Assembly: GCF_001442805.1 (NCBI RefSeq)
Contig: NZ_CP011131.1
Location: forward strand, 3,596,001 to 3,660,000
Direction: 5' to 3'
DNA: 64,000 nt
Source: Lysobacter gummosus
GTDB lineage: Bacteria; Pseudomonadota; Gammaproteobacteria; Xanthomonadales; Xanthomonadaceae
Part shown: one piece after another, positions 9,437 through 19,765 of the stretch
How the letters are laid out: every line of letters begins with the position of its first letter
Numbering within the stretch: position 1 is the stretch's first letter
Notes under the pieces: model-generated
What the model was told of the DNA's origin: nothing
Seen by the model: only the letters and a program-made list of their open reading frames with translations
Database searches by the model: none
Made by a program: the position numbers and the translations under genes

Positions 9437-9906
9437 TTTCGTCACTGCCTTTGCTGTTGATCCCGCAAGCCGGCGCATGGTGTCGATCAGCCCGATAAAA
9501 ATTAGTGAAAAAGGGATGGCGAATTGGTGAAGACGCCGTCGCCGCGTAGTTTGGGTTCACCTTCTATGCACGCCGATGACAAGCGCCGGGTTACGCAAAG
9601 TTTGTATGAAGGCGGTCGCATTGGCTGCGATTGGGGCGGAGGGTGCCTTGGCAGCTGGCTGCGGTGGTGCCGGGAAGGGGCGAAACCGGCATCCTCGGCG
9701 GCGCGGTGCGCGACACTCCCGAATTCAAACACGTCGCCGATATGAATGCGCTTGCCGGACGACAGCGGACCGATGATCGCCAGCCTGTTATCCGAGCGGA
9801 ACCGCTGGATGAACGCGCTGCGGATCGGGGCGATGGGCATTCGGGCGATCCGATCGGACAAATAACGCCCCGCCGGTCGAGGCGTTTTCGTATTCGTCGC
9901 GAATAT
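9437..9906. other. 470-bp gap, no supported gene
   Basis: The base composition is less extreme than in the flanking genes. Short open frames exist on both strands but none has both a ribosome-binding site and a protein-like composition. On the plus strand, 9606 onward begins like a lipoprotein signal (MKAVALAAIGAEGALAAGCG) and then becomes arginine-rich, which could be a decayed gene. A hairpin at 9864-9886 belongs to the next minus-strand gene. Confidence 0.5.
9864..9886 (-). terminator. Probable terminator of the small membrane protein gene
   Basis: Read on the minus strand, AACGCC and GGCGTT form a six-bp stem around an 11-base loop, followed by ATTTG. It lies 20 bases past the stop of the gene at 9907. 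The T-run is weak. Confidence 0.45.
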
Positions 9907-10272
9907 CTAGCCGACCTGCGCTTTAACCAGATAACCGATCACATACATGATCAGCCAGATAGAACCGAAGGTGATCGGCGCGGCCAGAAGCACGCGCCAT
10001 CCCCATCCGGTGCGCGCGCCAGGCGCAGCGCCCTGCAGTCCGGCCACGATGTAGACGGATCGGTTGCCGATGTAAATCGAGAGCAGCACGGCCAGTGCAT
10101 ACGATGCATACGTCAACAAGCTGCTGCTGAACTTCGCGCCGACATAACCCACGGCGGCGACCAGGGTGGTCCACTCGACGATTCGGAACACTTCTTCGGA
10201 AAAGTGCTTGAGCTTGGCGTCGAAGCCGATTTCCTTGTAACGACCTGCCCAGTCCTTTATCTCGCCGTTCAT
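9907..10272 (-). CDS. Small membrane protein of unknown function
   Basis: 121 aa from ATG at 10272, which has AAGGGA about eight bases upstream; a GTG two codons earlier is less well placed. Residues about 1-35 are a charged amphipathic region (MNGEIKDWAGRYKEIGFD), followed by three hydrophobic segments at roughly 38-50, 53-77 and 93-116. There is no signal peptide. I do not recognise the family. Confidence 0.65.
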   Translation of the reverse strand: MNGEIKDWAGRYKEIGFDAKLKHFSEEVFRIVEWTTLVAAVGYVGAKFSSSLLTYASYALAVLLSIYIGNRSVYIVAGLQGAAPGARTGWGWRVLLAAPITFGSIWLIMYVIGYLVKAQVG

Positions 10273-10396
10273 GAGCACTTCCCTTTTAGGCCGTGAACCG
10301 ATTGAACATAACGGGCCTGGCGTCTTACGCCGGCCATAACGTCGTTCGAAATCTCAGGTGCCCAGGTAATCAAGCGGCTTCGGCTTGGACAGGCGC

Positions 10397-10786
10397 TCAG
10401 CCCTCGGCAAGCGCGCTGACCATCACGTAGTACCCGTCCGGATCGCGAAGCGCGAACTCCTGCGTTCCGGTGCTGGGATTCAAATGGGGCTCCTCTTCCA
10501 GCTTGGGCGCGAGCGACCGCGCCCTGAGCAGCGCCTGCTCGAAGTCATCGACACGGAAAAACAAGATGAGCCCATTCCCGGGCTCGGCACGCTCGGGGCT
10601 GGCCAAGGGCGGATGCTCGTGATCGCCCCATCGATGCAGGCAGATCAACACCGTCCCGTCCGTGTCCAGGATTTGCCCGAAGTAATCGTGCGCCGGAGCC
10701 GTGAGCGCCTGGCCGAACAACGACTGATACCAACCGAAGCTGCGAGCGACATCGGCGACACCGATGATGGTCCACGTGCGTTTCAT
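10397..10786 (-). CDS. VOC superfamily protein (glyoxalase/bleomycin-resistance/dioxygenase fold)
   Basis: 129 aa with a strong ribosome-binding site (GAGGAGG) just upstream of ATG. The single vicinal-oxygen-chelate domain shows the two beta-alpha-beta-beta-beta modules: an N-terminal WTIIGVADVARSFGWYQSLF and a C-terminal FALRDPDGYYVMVS (the DPDGN-type turn). His/Glu residues at the usual metal positions (LHRWGDHEH; QEFALRDPDG) may bind metal. The reaction cannot be assigned. It stands alone. Confidence 0.85.
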   Translation of the reverse strand: MKRTWTIIGVADVARSFGWYQSLFGQALTAPAHDYFGQILDTDGTVLICLHRWGDHEHPPLASPERAEPGNGLILFFRVDDFEQALLRARSLAPKLEEEPHLNPSTGTQEFALRDPDGYYVMVSALAEG

Positions 10787-10955
10787 GGTTCCTCCTCGGT
10801 CTCACATCTGTGAACTGTCAGAGACAACGCCAGCCGACGCCGGTTTCAGGCCAACACCGGCGCCGTAAGCAACCCATACAACGCCGTCTTTCTTAGCAGA
10901 ATTCACTCGTGCAAATCGGACCGGCGGCACGTGCCCGCCGATCCGTGCGCCGATC

Positions 10956-13076
10956 TCAGCGCCGCACGACGGACCAGCCGCTCGGATAGTCCGGCATCGG
11001 CACGCCGATGAAACTCGCGCCCTGCGATTGCCACAACTGCATCGCGCTGCCATTGGTCCAGACGATATCGGCGCGTCCGTCGCCGGTGAAATCGCCGGTC
11101 TGCGCCACGCGCCAGTCCACGCCGGGCAGGTAACCCTCGCTGGACACGTATGCGCCGCCGTCCATATGCCATATCGCGAAATGGCCCAGCTCCGGATAAC
11201 GCCACATCAGATCGGCCTTGCCGTCGCCGTCGACGTCGCCGGTCGCGGCCAGCTCCCAACCTTGCGGATAGTCCCGCATCGTCTCGCCTTCGAAGGCCAG
11301 ACCCGTAGCGGCCTTCCACAACTGCATCTGCAAGCCGTCGGTCCACACCACATCGAGCCGGCCATCGCCGTTGAAATCGCCGCTGCCGGCGACCCACCAC
11401 TGCGGGCCGGTCGAGTATCCGGCGCTGTCGATCACCTGCGCGCCCTGCATCACCCACAGCGCGACCGAGATGTTGGCCTCATCGCGCCACAGCAGATCGG
11501 CCTTGCCGTCGCCGTTGACGTCGCCCACCGCCACCACGCGCCAGCCGCTCGGATAGTCGCGCATCTGGATGCCGACGAAGCCGCCCTTGCCGTCTCCTTC
11601 CCACAACTGCATCTGCGCGCCGTTGGTCCAGATCACATCGAGCTTGCGATCGCCCTGGAAATCGCCGGTCGCCAGCACCCGCCAGTCCGCCCCCACCGCA
11701 TGGCCGATGCCTTCGACGACATCTGCGCCATCCATGCGCCAGATCGCCAGATTCTCGCGAGCGTCGTCGCGCCATAGCAGGTCGGATTTGCGGTCGTCGT
11801 TGATGTCGCTGGAGGACGGCGGTACGCAGCCCTTCCCGTGCAGGGCCCAAAATCCGGCTCCGCCGGCGACAGTCACGTCGGTGCAGCCGTCTCCGTTGAG
11901 ATCGCCTATGGCCATACTGGAAGCGCTGAACCACGGGAAAGCAATGGGACGCTGGATATTGAGATACACCGGATCAGCCAATTCGCCCTCCCGCTGCAGG
12001 TAAAAACCGATGCTTCGTGTGGAGGTGACACCGACCAACAGATCCTGCCGCCCGTCACGATCCAGATCGGCAATCTCCAGATCCTCAGCCGGTGCCGCAA
12101 CCGGATAGACAACATCCGAGCCCAGCATCCCATCCTCGTTCTGCAGGAATACGTGAATCTTGCTGTCGGGCGGCGTCAGCGTGCCGGTGGCGGCCAGGTC
12201 GTCGCGGCCATCGCCGTTGAGATCGCCGGCGGCCAGATACAGCACTTGGGCGCTGCTGTCGATCGCATACGGCACCTGGAAACCGCCAGTACCGTCGTTG
12301 AGAAATACCTTGATCGGATACGACCACGATTGGCCGGCGGCATCGAATTCGTCGAAACGGATCGCCAGATCGAGCAGACCGTCGTGATTGAAATCGCCTT
12401 CGGCCATCGAACGCGCCTTCTGCACGTCGCCGGCGTTAACCGCGCCGGTCACCAGGGCGATTTCTTCCGCGACCCCACCCTGCCCGTCGCCCTTGAACAC
12501 GATCAAGCGACTGCCCGGCGTGGCGGGCTGGTCGCTGCCGGCCACGCTGTAGTGAGTCACGATATCCATCGTGCCGTCGCCATCGACGTCGATCAGGCGA
12601 GCGGGAACGTCGGCAGTCAGGCCCGCGGTCGGCGTGTAGGTGCTGATGGCCGGCATGGCGTCGCTGCCGTATAGCAGGATGTCGAAGGATTTCTTCGAGG
12701 TGATCACCAGGTCCTGCCGGCCGTCGTGATTTACATCGGCCATGCCGGTGCCGAGGAATGACGCTGCCAGCGTGGGCACAGGCGCGCGCAGATACTCGCT
12801 AGTGCCGTCGGAATTTTGCCGAGTCACCTCGGCGTCAAACCTGATCGGGCCAAAACCATTAAGGACGAGAGAGGCGATGTCAGCACGACCATCCCCATTG
12901 AGATCGCCAACTTCCGTGGCTCTCCACGACGTCGGGTATTCGAAGATGCTGACGTAAGCCCTTGCAATCTCAAGCGAGTAGCGAGACGGCGGCGATTGCG
13001 CGGGCGCGGCATGCGCACCTGCGAGGCAAAGCAACGCTGCGGCACCAAACACCTTGGAATATCGCTTCGCTCTCAT
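10956..13076 (-). CDS. Secreted FG-GAP/VCBS repeat protein
   Basis: 706 aa from ATG at 13076, preceded by GAGGGAG, with a clear signal peptide ending about HAAPAQS. The whole mature protein is made of FG-GAP (beta-propeller blade) repeats bearing DxDxDG-type calcium loops: DLNGDGRADI, DVNHDGRQDL, DVDGDGTMDI, DFNHDGLLDL, DLNGDGRDDL, DLDRDGRQDL, DLNGDGCTDV, DINDDRKSDL, DFQGDRKLDV, DVNGDGKADL, DFNGDGRLDV, DVDGDGKADL and DFTGDGRADI. From about residue 440 the C-terminus changes to a longer repeated module that alternates LLWRD...LAIWRMDG with DVxWTNGxQMQLW. No catalytic domain is attached. Likely an extracellular or surface adhesion/binding propeller; the ligand is unknown. Confidence 0.85.
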   Translation of the reverse strand: MRAKRYSKVFGAAALLCLAGAHAAPAQSPPSRYSLEIARAYVSIFEYPTSWRATEVGDLNGDGRADIASLVLNGFGPIRFDAEVTRQNSDGTSEYLRAPVPTLAASFLGTGMADVNHDGRQDLVITSKKSFDILLYGSDAMPAISTYTPTAGLTADVPARLIDVDGDGTMDIVTHYSVAGSDQPATPGSRLIVFKGDGQGGVAEEIALVTGAVNAGDVQKARSMAEGDFNHDGLLDLAIRFDEFDAAGQSWSYPIKVFLNDGTGGFQVPYAIDSSAQVLYLAAGDLNGDGRDDLAATGTLTPPDSKIHVFLQNEDGMLGSDVVYPVAAPAEDLEIADLDRDGRQDLLVGVTSTRSIGFYLQREGELADPVYLNIQRPIAFPWFSASSMAIGDLNGDGCTDVTVAGGAGFWALHGKGCVPPSSSDINDDRKSDLLWRDDARENLAIWRMDGADVVEGIGHAVGADWRVLATGDFQGDRKLDVIWTNGAQMQLWEGDGKGGFVGIQMRDYPSGWRVVAVGDVNGDGKADLLWRDEANISVALWVMQGAQVIDSAGYSTGPQWWVAGSGDFNGDGRLDVVWTDGLQMQLWKAATGLAFEGETMRDYPQGWELAATGDVDGDGKADLMWRYPELGHFAIWHMDGGAYVSSEGYLPGVDWRVAQTGDFTGDGRADIVWTNGSAMQLWQSQGASFIGVPMPDYPSGWSVVRR

Positions 13077-13303
13077 CTTCGCTCCCTCGAGTAGTGCTGC
13101 CGCTTGGTATGTTTCGACCGTGTGCCGCGCCGCGGTAAATACCGCTCCATGCGACCGTTCTGCGCGGATCATAGAGCTTTCGTCGCCAGGTTGGGCCGTA
13201 TTATTTCTTGTGGGTCGCGGGCGGTGCCGGGCGGCGTGCTGGTTGCTAACTGGGTGAAACAAAAAGGCGGAGTTGGGGTGATGTCCGCGTGTTTTTGGGT
13301 GGG

Positions 13304-13572
13304 CTGGGCTGGCCGTTGGATCGATGCGCGGTTGATTGAGGCCGCTGTATGTAGCGGCTAAAAGAAAGTCACGCGGGTAGAGGGACTTTCCATTGGTCCG
13401 GCGTCGGGCGCTTGAGGAAAAAACCTAGCGGATGGCGAGGCTTCCTTTTCCGGGAAGGTACCGGCCGTTGGATCGGCGCACGGGCGGTTAGGTCTTAAAG
13501 AAAAAGCCCCGCGGGCGGCGGGGCTTTCTTTTCCGGGAAGGTGCCGGCCGTTGGATCGGTGGCCGGGCGGTT
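13304..13572. repeat. Diverged tandem repeat, about 82-bp unit
   Basis: Units 13414-13490 and 13496-13572 share a hairpin-like block, then CTTTTCCGGGAAGGT, CCGGCCGTTGGATCGG and a CGGGCGGTT end. A partial third copy (GGCCGTTGGATCGATGCGCG) lies at 13311-13330. Each full unit has a terminator-like hairpin downstream of tRNA-Thr. Confidence 0.7.
13505..13526 (-). terminator. Terminator of tRNA-Thr
   Basis: GCCCCGC and GCGGGGC arms flank a short GGGCG loop with A- and T-rich tracts on both sides (AAAGAAAAA before, TTTCTTTT after on the plus strand), so it can act in both directions. It lies about 70 bases past the 3' end of the tRNA. Confidence 0.7.
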
Positions 13573-13592
13573 GTTTTCTTCTCGGGATTACT

Positions 13593-13668
13593 TGGTGCCG
13601 GAAATAGGAATCGAACCTACGACCTACGCATTACGAATGCGCCGCTCTACCAACTGAGCTATTCCGGC
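13593..13668 (-). tRNA. tRNA-Thr (anticodon CGT)
   Basis: 76 nt including encoded CCA. The acceptor arms GCCGGAA/TTCCGGC pair fully, the D-arm is GCTC...GAGC, the anticodon stem GCGCA/TGCGT carries loop TTCGTAA with anticodon CGT, and the T-arm holds TTCGATT. It reads threonine ACG codons, which are frequent in this GC-rich genome. Confidence 0.97.
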
Positions 13669-13854
13669 GAGAGTCCGCAATTCTAGGCGGCCGGCCCCCA
13701 GGCGGTCAATTCAGACTTGTCCTGGATCGCGGCGGCGACCGCCCGCCGGCGACGCGCAGTTGCGATCCGCGTCCGTCTGCGCATGGTCGCAGCGACGACC
13801 AGCAAGGCCGCTCATGCGCCCTGCGCGCAACGTGACGGCGATATCATCCGCCCC

Positions 13855-15123
13855 ATGCACCCCGTCCTCGCCGCCTGCGCCGATGCGCTGATCTTCGTTC
13901 TCCTGTCCTGGGGGCTGTGGCGCCTGTTCGGCCGCTCGGTGCCGCTGGCGGTGCTGCCGATCGTGATCGGGCTGGTGCTGGCCGCCAGCGGCTGGCTGCC
14001 GCCGGAGCTGGGCGTGCCGTCGGCCATCGGCGACAAGCTCGGCTGGGTCGGCGTGCTGGCGCTGGCGTTCAGCGCGGGGCTGGAGACGCGGCAGAGCCAC
14101 TACCGGCCGCAGCCGGAGGCCGAGGCGACGCCGTCTGTACCGGCCGCGGGCCCGGTGCGGGCGCGACGGTCGGTCTCGCGTTTCGCGCTCAGCGCCGGGT
14201 TGGCCCTGGTCCTGCCGTTCGCGGTGGGCACCCTCGCCGCCTACGGCTATTTCAATCAATTGCCCGGCTGGACCGCGCCGCGCGGCGACGGCTGGCTGGG
14301 CGCGGTCGCGATCGGGCTGTGCGTGGCGGTCAGCGCTCTGCCGGTGCTGATCGGGATCGTGCGCGAGCTCGGGCCGCTGCATCGGCCGCTGACTCAGGTC
14401 GCGCTGGCGATCGCGGTGGTGGACGACGCGGTGCTGTGGATCGGGCTGGCGCTGCTGCTGTTTCTCGCGGAAGGCACCGGCCTGAGCGGCTGGGGCGGGC
14501 TGGATGCCTTGGCGGTGGCGACCATGATCGCGCTGGCGACGCTGGGCGCGTGGCTGCATCGCCGCTACCCCTCGCCGCCGCGCGCGGCGGTGTGGCTGGC
14601 GCTGCCGCTGTATCTGGCCGCCGGCGCGTGGGCGAGTTCGCGACTGGGCTTGCACGCCCTGCTGGGCGCGTATTTCGCCGGCGCGGTGCTGGCGCCGAGC
14701 TGGGCGCGGCAATTGCCGCTGGAACGCCTGGGCGGCTACGCGCTGATCGGCCTGGCGCCGCTGTTCTTCGGCCACAGCGGCCTGCGCATCGATGGCGAGG
14801 TGCTGGGCTGGGCCTCGCTGCAAGCGGCGCTGGCGCTGTTGCTGGTATCGGTCGCGGCCAAGCTGGCGGCGTTGCTGATGTGTCCACCGATCGCGCGCCT
14901 GCCGCGGCGCGAGGCCCTGGCCGTCGGCGCGCTGCTGCAGTGCAAGGGGCTGATGGAAATCGTCGCGGCGACGATCCTGCGCGACAAAGGCCTGCTGTCG
15001 GAACACGCCTTCGCCGCGCTGGTGACGCTGGCGGTGCTATCGACGGTGCTGACCGGCCCGCTGTTCCGCTGGATGCTGCGCGGCCGCCGCGCGGCGGCGC
15101 AGGCGCGATACGAATACGTGTGA
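13855..15123 (+). CDS. Cation:proton antiporter, CPA2 (NhaP/KefB-like) membrane domain
   Basis: 422 aa, almost wholly hydrophobic with 11-13 predicted TM segments, matching the Na+/H+ exchanger domain of the CPA2 family. The segment VAIAVVDDAVLWIGLALLL carries the adjacent Asp pair of the ion-binding site and LQCKGLMEIVAATILRDKGL is the typical C-terminal helix. There is no C-terminal TrkA-N/RCK regulatory domain, so it resembles the minimal forms. The start at 13855 places the first helix near the N-terminus; the open frame extends upstream but with arginine-rich, non-protein-like sequence. It converges with ispH. Confidence 0.9.
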   Translation: MHPVLAACADALIFVLLSWGLWRLFGRSVPLAVLPIVIGLVLAASGWLPPELGVPSAIGDKLGWVGVLALAFSAGLETRQSHYRPQPEAEATPSVPAAGPVRARRSVSRFALSAGLALVLPFAVGTLAAYGYFNQLPGWTAPRGDGWLGAVAIGLCVAVSALPVLIGIVRELGPLHRPLTQVALAIAVVDDAVLWIGLALLLFLAEGTGLSGWGGLDALAVATMIALATLGAWLHRRYPSPPRAAVWLALPLYLAAGAWASSRLGLHALLGAYFAGAVLAPSWARQLPLERLGGYALIGLAPLFFGHSGLRIDGEVLGWASLQAALALLLVSVAAKLAALLMCPPIARLPRREALAVGALLQCKGLMEIVAATILRDKGLLSEHAFAALVTLAVLSTVLTGPLFRWMLRGRRAAAQARYEYV

Positions 15124-15165
15124 AGTCGCGCCGGCAGGGCCTGGCCCGACCGGCGCGCGAAACCT

Positions 15166-16116
15166 TTAGCCGACCAGTTGCAGGCGCAGTTCTTTCGGCA
15201 GCGCGAACACCATGTTTTCCGGCTCGCCATCGAGTTCGCCGACGTGTTGCGCGCCGAGTTCGCGCAGGCGCTCGATCACCCCGCGTACCAGCACTTCCGG
15301 CGCCGACGCGCCGGCGGTGACGCCGATGCGCTTGCGTCCCACCACCCACTGCGGATCGATTTCGACCGCGCCGTCGATCAGGTAGGCCTGCACGCCTTCG
15401 CGCTCGGACAGCTCGCGCAGGCGGTTGGAGTTGGAACTGTTGATCGAGCCGACCACCAGGACCAGATCGCATTTGGCCGCCAGTTCGCGCACCGCGTCCT
15501 GGCGATTCTGCGTGGCGTAGCAGATGTCGTCGTGACGCGGGCCCTGGATCGCCGGGTACTTGCCACGCAGCGCTTCGATCACGCTGCGGGTGTCGTCCAC
15601 GGACAAGGTCGTCTGCGTGGTGTAGGCGAGGTTTTCCGGCTGATCGACCTGCAGGCGCGCGACGTCTTCCGCGTCCTCTACCAGGTAGATCCGGCCCAGG
15701 CCGGCTTCGCGCCGCCACTGGCCCATGGTGCCTTCGACTTCCGGATGGCCGGCGTGGCCGATCAGGATCACGTCGCGGCCGGCGCGGCAGTGGCGCGAGA
15801 CTTCCAGGTGCACCTTGGTGACCAGCGGACAGGTCGCGTCGAACACCTTGAGCTGACGCCGTTCGGCTTCTTCGCGCACGGCCTTGGACACGCCGTGGGC
15901 GCTGAAGATCACGGTCGCGCCGTCGGGGACTTCGTCGAGTTCTTCCACGAAGATCGCGCCGCGATGCTTGAGGTCATCGACGACGAAACGGTTGTGCACG
16001 ACTTCGTGGCGCACGTAGATCGGCGCGCCGAGGGTTTCGATGGCGCGCTTGACGATTTCGATCGCGCGATCGACGCCGGCGCAGAAGCCGCGGGGGTTGG
16101 CTAGCAGGACGTCCAT
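15166..16116 (-). CDS. ispH: 4-hydroxy-3-methylbut-2-enyl diphosphate reductase
   Basis: 316 aa, normal length. Last enzyme of the MEP pathway, converting HMBPP to IPP and DMAPP with a [4Fe-4S] cluster. The three cluster cysteines are visible in [20 protein letters not shown] and [11 protein letters not shown], and the substrate-binding histidines in [10 protein letters not shown] and [10 protein letters not shown], as is the SNSNRL region. The N-terminal [14 protein letters not shown] fixes the start. Last gene of the murJ-ribF-ileS-lspA-ispH run, 142 bp after lspA. Confidence 0.98.
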   Translation of the reverse strand: MDVLLANPRGFCAGVDRAIEIVKRAIETLGAPIYVRHEVVHNRFVVDDLKHRGAIFVEELDEVPDGATVIFSAHGVSKAVREEAERRQLKVFDATCPLVTKVHLEVSRHCRAGRDVILIGHAGHPEVEGTMGQWRREAGLGRIYLVEDAEDVARLQVDQPENLAYTTQTTLSVDDTRSVIEALRGKYPAIQGPRHDDICYATQNRQDAVRELAAKCDLVLVVGSINSSNSNRLRELSEREGVQAYLIDGAVEIDPQWVVGRKRIGVTAGASAPEVLVRGVIERLRELGAQHVGELDGEPENMVFALPKELRLQLVG

Positions 16117-16258
16117 GGAACGCGATTGTACTCCTGTGGCGGAAAAGCGGCCGTGACGCAGGCCGGACACGGGCGACGCGACGGCCTGGGGGCGGCGCTG
16201 GACCTGTGCGCCGTCGCGGCCCGGCTCGTTCAGGCCCGGGCGAGCCGGGCGCGGCCGC

Positions 16259-16789
16259 TCAGGCCTTGCCCTCGCCCGCCCGCCGTTTGGCGTCGGCGCG
16301 GCTCGGGAACAGGCCGTAGATGGCGATGCCGATCGCGCCGGCGACGATCGCCGAGTCGGCGATGTTGAACGAAGGCCAGTGGTAATCGCCCACATACCAC
16401 TGGATGAAATCGACCACGTGGCCGTGCAGCATGCGGTCGATCACGTTGCCGATCGCGCCGCCGATCACCAGGGCGAACGGCAACGCCGATTTCCAGTCGC
16501 CGCGCTCGGTCCGGGCCAGCCAGCGCGCCAGCAAGCCGCTGATCGCCACCGCCAGGACCATGAAGAAATACTTCTGCCAGCCGCCGGCGTCGCTGAGGAA
16601 ACTGAAGGCCGCGCCGGTGTTGTAGCTGCGATACCAGTTCCAGAAGCCGTCGATCACCGGCACCGGCGTGTACTCGGGCAGCGATGCCAGCACCCAGGCC
16701 TTGCTGAGCTGGTCGAGCGCGATCACCACGACCGAGACGATCAGCCATACGAGCGCGTTCTTGCCGGGTTTGCTTGCGGTATCGGTCAT
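16259..16789 (-). CDS. lspA: Lipoprotein signal peptidase (signal peptidase II)
   Basis: 176 aa with four TM helices. It cleaves prolipoproteins such as those at 29077, 34731 and 46901 after lipid attachment. The catalytic aspartates lie in [12 protein letters not shown] and SFNIADSAI, and the conserved NTGAAFSFL is present. Start chosen at [10 protein letters not shown]; upstream in-frame sequence is arginine-rich. It follows ileS by 76 bp. Confidence 0.98.
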   Translation of the reverse strand: MTDTASKPGKNALVWLIVSVVVIALDQLSKAWVLASLPEYTPVPVIDGFWNWYRSYNTGAAFSFLSDAGGWQKYFFMVLAVAISGLLARWLARTERGDWKSALPFALVIGGAIGNVIDRMLHGHVVDFIQWYVGDYHWPSFNIADSAIVAGAIGIAIYGLFPSRADAKRRAGEGKA

Positions 16790-16865
16790 CGGGCCTGGGG
16801 TCTGCGAAGAAAAGAATGGAACCGGAACGCGCGCGGCCTTACGACCGCGCGCGGGTGCGCGCAAC

Positions 16866-19757
16866 TCAGAACCAGCGACGGTCCTCGCCCGGGCCGGCGA
16901 CATTGCTCACGCAACGGCCGCACAGGTCCGGATGCCGCTCGTCCACGCCGACATCGGCGCGGTGATGCCAGCAGCGCACGCACTTGGTCTTGCCGGTGCG
17001 CGCGGCGAGCACGGCGATGTCCTTGATGTCGTCGTCGGCGATCACTTCCACATCGCCGCTGATGAACAAGAAGCGCAGCTCATCGGCCAGCGGCGCCAGC
17101 CAGTTCTGATCGGCGACGCCGCAGCGCAGCGAGATCTCCGCTTCCAGCGCGGCGCCGATCTGGCCGGCGGCGCGCATCGGCTCCAGGGTCTTGGCGACGC
17201 TGTCGCGCAGGCCAAGCAGGCGCTTGAAGTCTTCGTCGGACAACACCGCGTCGGCCGGCAGCAAGGCCAGGCCGTCGTACCAGGTGGTGAACAGCACGTT
17301 GTCTTCGCGCGGGCCGTGCTCGGTGTTGGCCGGCAGGTGGCGCCACATTTCGTCGGCGGTGAACGCCAGGATCGGCGCGATCCAGCGCACGAAGCCTTCC
17401 GCGATGTGGTACATCGCGCTCTGCGCCGAACGCCGGCCGCGCGAGTTTTCCTGCATCGTGTACAGGCGGTCCTTGGTCACGTCCAGGTACAGCGAACCCA
17501 GATCGACGCTGCAGAAATTCGACAGCGCCTGCACGATTTCGGCGAAGTCGTAACGCTCGTAGGCCGAGGCGATGCGATCCTGCAACTCGGCGGCGCGATG
17601 CACGATCCAGCGATCCAGCGCGACCATGTCGTCCAGGCCGACCAGATCGCGGGTGGGATCGAACCCGCTCAGGTTGCCCAGCAGGAAGCGCGCGGTGTTG
17701 CGGATGCGGCGATAGACGTCGGCGTTCTGCTTGAGGATCTTGTCGGAGACCGTCATCTCGTTGCGGAACTCGGTCGATGCCACCCACAGACGCAGCACAT
17801 CCGCGCCCAGGGTGTCGGTGACCTTCTCCGGCGCCAGCGCGTTGAACATCGACTTGGACATCTTCTTGCCGTGCTCGTCCACGGTGAAGCCGTGGGTCAG
17901 CACTTGCCGGTACGGCGCCGCGCCGTCCATCGCCACGCCGCTGAGCAGCGCGCTGTGGAACCAGCCGCGATGCTGGTCGGAGCCTTCCAGATACAGATCG
18001 GCCGGCTTGCGCAGACCGTCCTGCGGACGCTGCGCGAGCACGCACTCGTGGCTGGTGCCCGAGTCGAACCAGACGTCCAGAATGTCGTTGACCTTCTCGT
18101 AGTTGCCGGCCTCATCGCCCAGCAGTTGTTCGGCGGTCATCGCGTACCAGGCGTCGGCGCCTTCGCGTTCGACCGCGTCGGCGACCTGGCGCATGATCTC
18201 GACCGTGCGCGGATGCGGCTGGCCGCTTTCGCGATCGAAGAACAGCGCGATCGGCACGCCCCAGTAGCGCTGGCGCGAGATCGTCCAGTCCGGACGGCCC
18301 TCGATCATGTTGTAGATGCGCGCCTCGCCCCAGCCCGGCACCCACGACACGCCGCCGATCGCGTCGAGCGCGTCGCGGCGCAGCCCTGCCTGATCCATCG
18401 AGATGAACCACTGCGGCGTGGCGCGGAACACCACCGGCGTCTTGTGGCGCCAGCAGTGCGGATAGCTGTGCTTGAGCCGGCCCGACGCCAACAGCACGTC
18501 GTGCGCCTTGAGCACGTCCAGGATGATCGGATCGACCTTGAAGATATGCACGCCGGCCAGCGCGTGCTGATCGGCCGGCGGCGTCGACGGCAGGTACAGG
18601 CCGCGCCCATCGACCGGATTGAACTGCGCCGGCGTGTAGTGATCCAGCAGGCCGTACTTCAGCGCGACCGCATAATCTTCCTGGCCGTGGCCGGGCGCGT
18701 TGTGGACGATGCCGGTACCGTCTTCGGCCGACACGTAGCTGTCCACCAGCACCGGCAGTTCGCGTTCGGCGTAGAACGGATGCTGCAGGCGCTGGCCTTC
18801 GAGTTCGACGCCGCGCGCGCGGCCGTGCACGACCACGTCCTCGATGCCGTAGCGCTTGAGCGCCTTGGCCGCGAGCGCTTCGGCCAGCACCAGCAGACGG
18901 CGGCCGCCGTCGGCGCGCTGCGGGCCGTCTACCAGCACGTAGTCGAACTCCGGGCCGACGGTGACCGACAGGCTGGCCGGCAGCGTCCACGGCGTGGTGG
19001 TCCAGATCGGCACCGCGATCAGGGTGTCGTCGTCGATCGCCGCGCCGAACAGCGCCGCGAGCGAGCGTGCGTGCTTGGCGACATAGCCGACGTCGATCTG
19101 GGTGGATTCCTTGTCCTGGTATTCGATCTCCGCCTCAGCCAGCGCCGAGCCGCAGTCGAAGCACCAGTGCACCGGCTTGGAGCCGCGCAGCAGATGGCCG
19201 CGTTCGACGATCTTCGCCAGCGAACGCATGATGTCCGCCTCGTAGCGGAAATCCATGGTGCGGTACGGGTTGTCCCAATCGCCGGTCACGCCCAGGCGCT
19301 TGAAGCCGCGGCGTTGCAGGTCGATCTGGGTGGTGGCGTATTCGCGGCACTTGGCGCGGAACGCGGCGGCGTCGAGCTTGTCGCCGACCTTGCCGAATTC
19401 CTTCTCGACCTTGTGCTCGATCGGCAGGCCATGGCAATCCCAGCCCGGCACGTAGGGCGCGTCGAAGCCGGCCAGCAGCTTGGACTTGACCACGATGTCC
19501 TTGAGCACCTTGTTGACCGCGTGGCCGACGTGGATCTCGCCGTTCGCGTACGGCGGGCCGTCGTGCAGGACGAAGCTGCGCTCGCGGCCGCCGGTTTTTT
19601 CACGAATTCGCTGATACAGACCTTCGCTCTCCCAGCGCGCCAGGGTTTCCGGCTCGCGCTTGGGCAGATCGCCGCGCATCGGGAAGTCGGTCGCCGGCAG
19701 CAGCAAGGTGGCCTTGTACGGATTGCCGGGGGCGGATTGGCTCGGGTCGTTGGTCAC
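16866..19757 (-). CDS. ileS: Isoleucyl-tRNA synthetase
   Basis: 963 aa class I synthetase. The HIGH motif is HVGH in [19 protein letters not shown] is in [10 protein letters not shown], and the editing (CP1) domain includes [11 protein letters not shown] and the region around [16 protein letters not shown]. The C-terminal zinc finger is CVRCW...CGRC, so it is the bacterial zinc-containing type. A GTG start at 19757, nine bases after the ribF stop, gives the family N-terminus ([19 protein letters not shown]) and suggests translational coupling with ribF. Confidence 0.98.
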   Translation of the reverse strand: MTNDPSQSAPGNPYKATLLLPATDFPMRGDLPKREPETLARWESEGLYQRIREKTGGRERSFVLHDGPPYANGEIHVGHAVNKVLKDIVVKSKLLAGFDAPYVPGWDCHGLPIEHKVEKEFGKVGDKLDAAAFRAKCREYATTQIDLQRRGFKRLGVTGDWDNPYRTMDFRYEADIMRSLAKIVERGHLLRGSKPVHWCFDCGSALAEAEIEYQDKESTQIDVGYVAKHARSLAALFGAAIDDDTLIAVPIWTTTPWTLPASLSVTVGPEFDYVLVDGPQRADGGRRLLVLAEALAAKALKRYGIEDVVVHGRARGVELEGQRLQHPFYAERELPVLVDSYVSAEDGTGIVHNAPGHGQEDYAVALKYGLLDHYTPAQFNPVDGRGLYLPSTPPADQHALAGVHIFKVDPIILDVLKAHDVLLASGRLKHSYPHCWRHKTPVVFRATPQWFISMDQAGLRRDALDAIGGVSWVPGWGEARIYNMIEGRPDWTISRQRYWGVPIALFFDRESGQPHPRTVEIMRQVADAVEREGADAWYAMTAEQLLGDEAGNYEKVNDILDVWFDSGTSHECVLAQRPQDGLRKPADLYLEGSDQHRGWFHSALLSGVAMDGAAPYRQVLTHGFTVDEHGKKMSKSMFNALAPEKVTDTLGADVLRLWVASTEFRNEMTVSDKILKQNADVYRRIRNTARFLLGNLSGFDPTRDLVGLDDMVALDRWIVHRAAELQDRIASAYERYDFAEIVQALSNFCSVDLGSLYLDVTKDRLYTMQENSRGRRSAQSAMYHIAEGFVRWIAPILAFTADEMWRHLPANTEHGPREDNVLFTTWYDGLALLPADAVLSDEDFKRLLGLRDSVAKTLEPMRAAGQIGAALEAEISLRCGVADQNWLAPLADELRFLFISGDVEVIADDDIKDIAVLAARTGKTKCVRCWHHRADVGVDERHPDLCGRCVSNVAGPGEDRRWF

Positions 19758-19765
19758 AGCGGGTC

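Larger units (their letters stand above)
13077..13592. other. Gap with tandem terminator-like repeats upstream of the FG-GAP gene
   Basis: No gene is supported in this gap. It contains the promoter region of the FG-GAP gene (13077-13260) and, from about 13304, repeated units described separately. Confidence 0.6.

Noticed and set aside
9606..9776. Possible small lipoprotein MKAVALAAIGAEG...AGCGG
   Set aside because: After the lipobox-like start it turns Arg-rich, with no good ribosome-binding site; perhaps a decayed gene, but not supportable.
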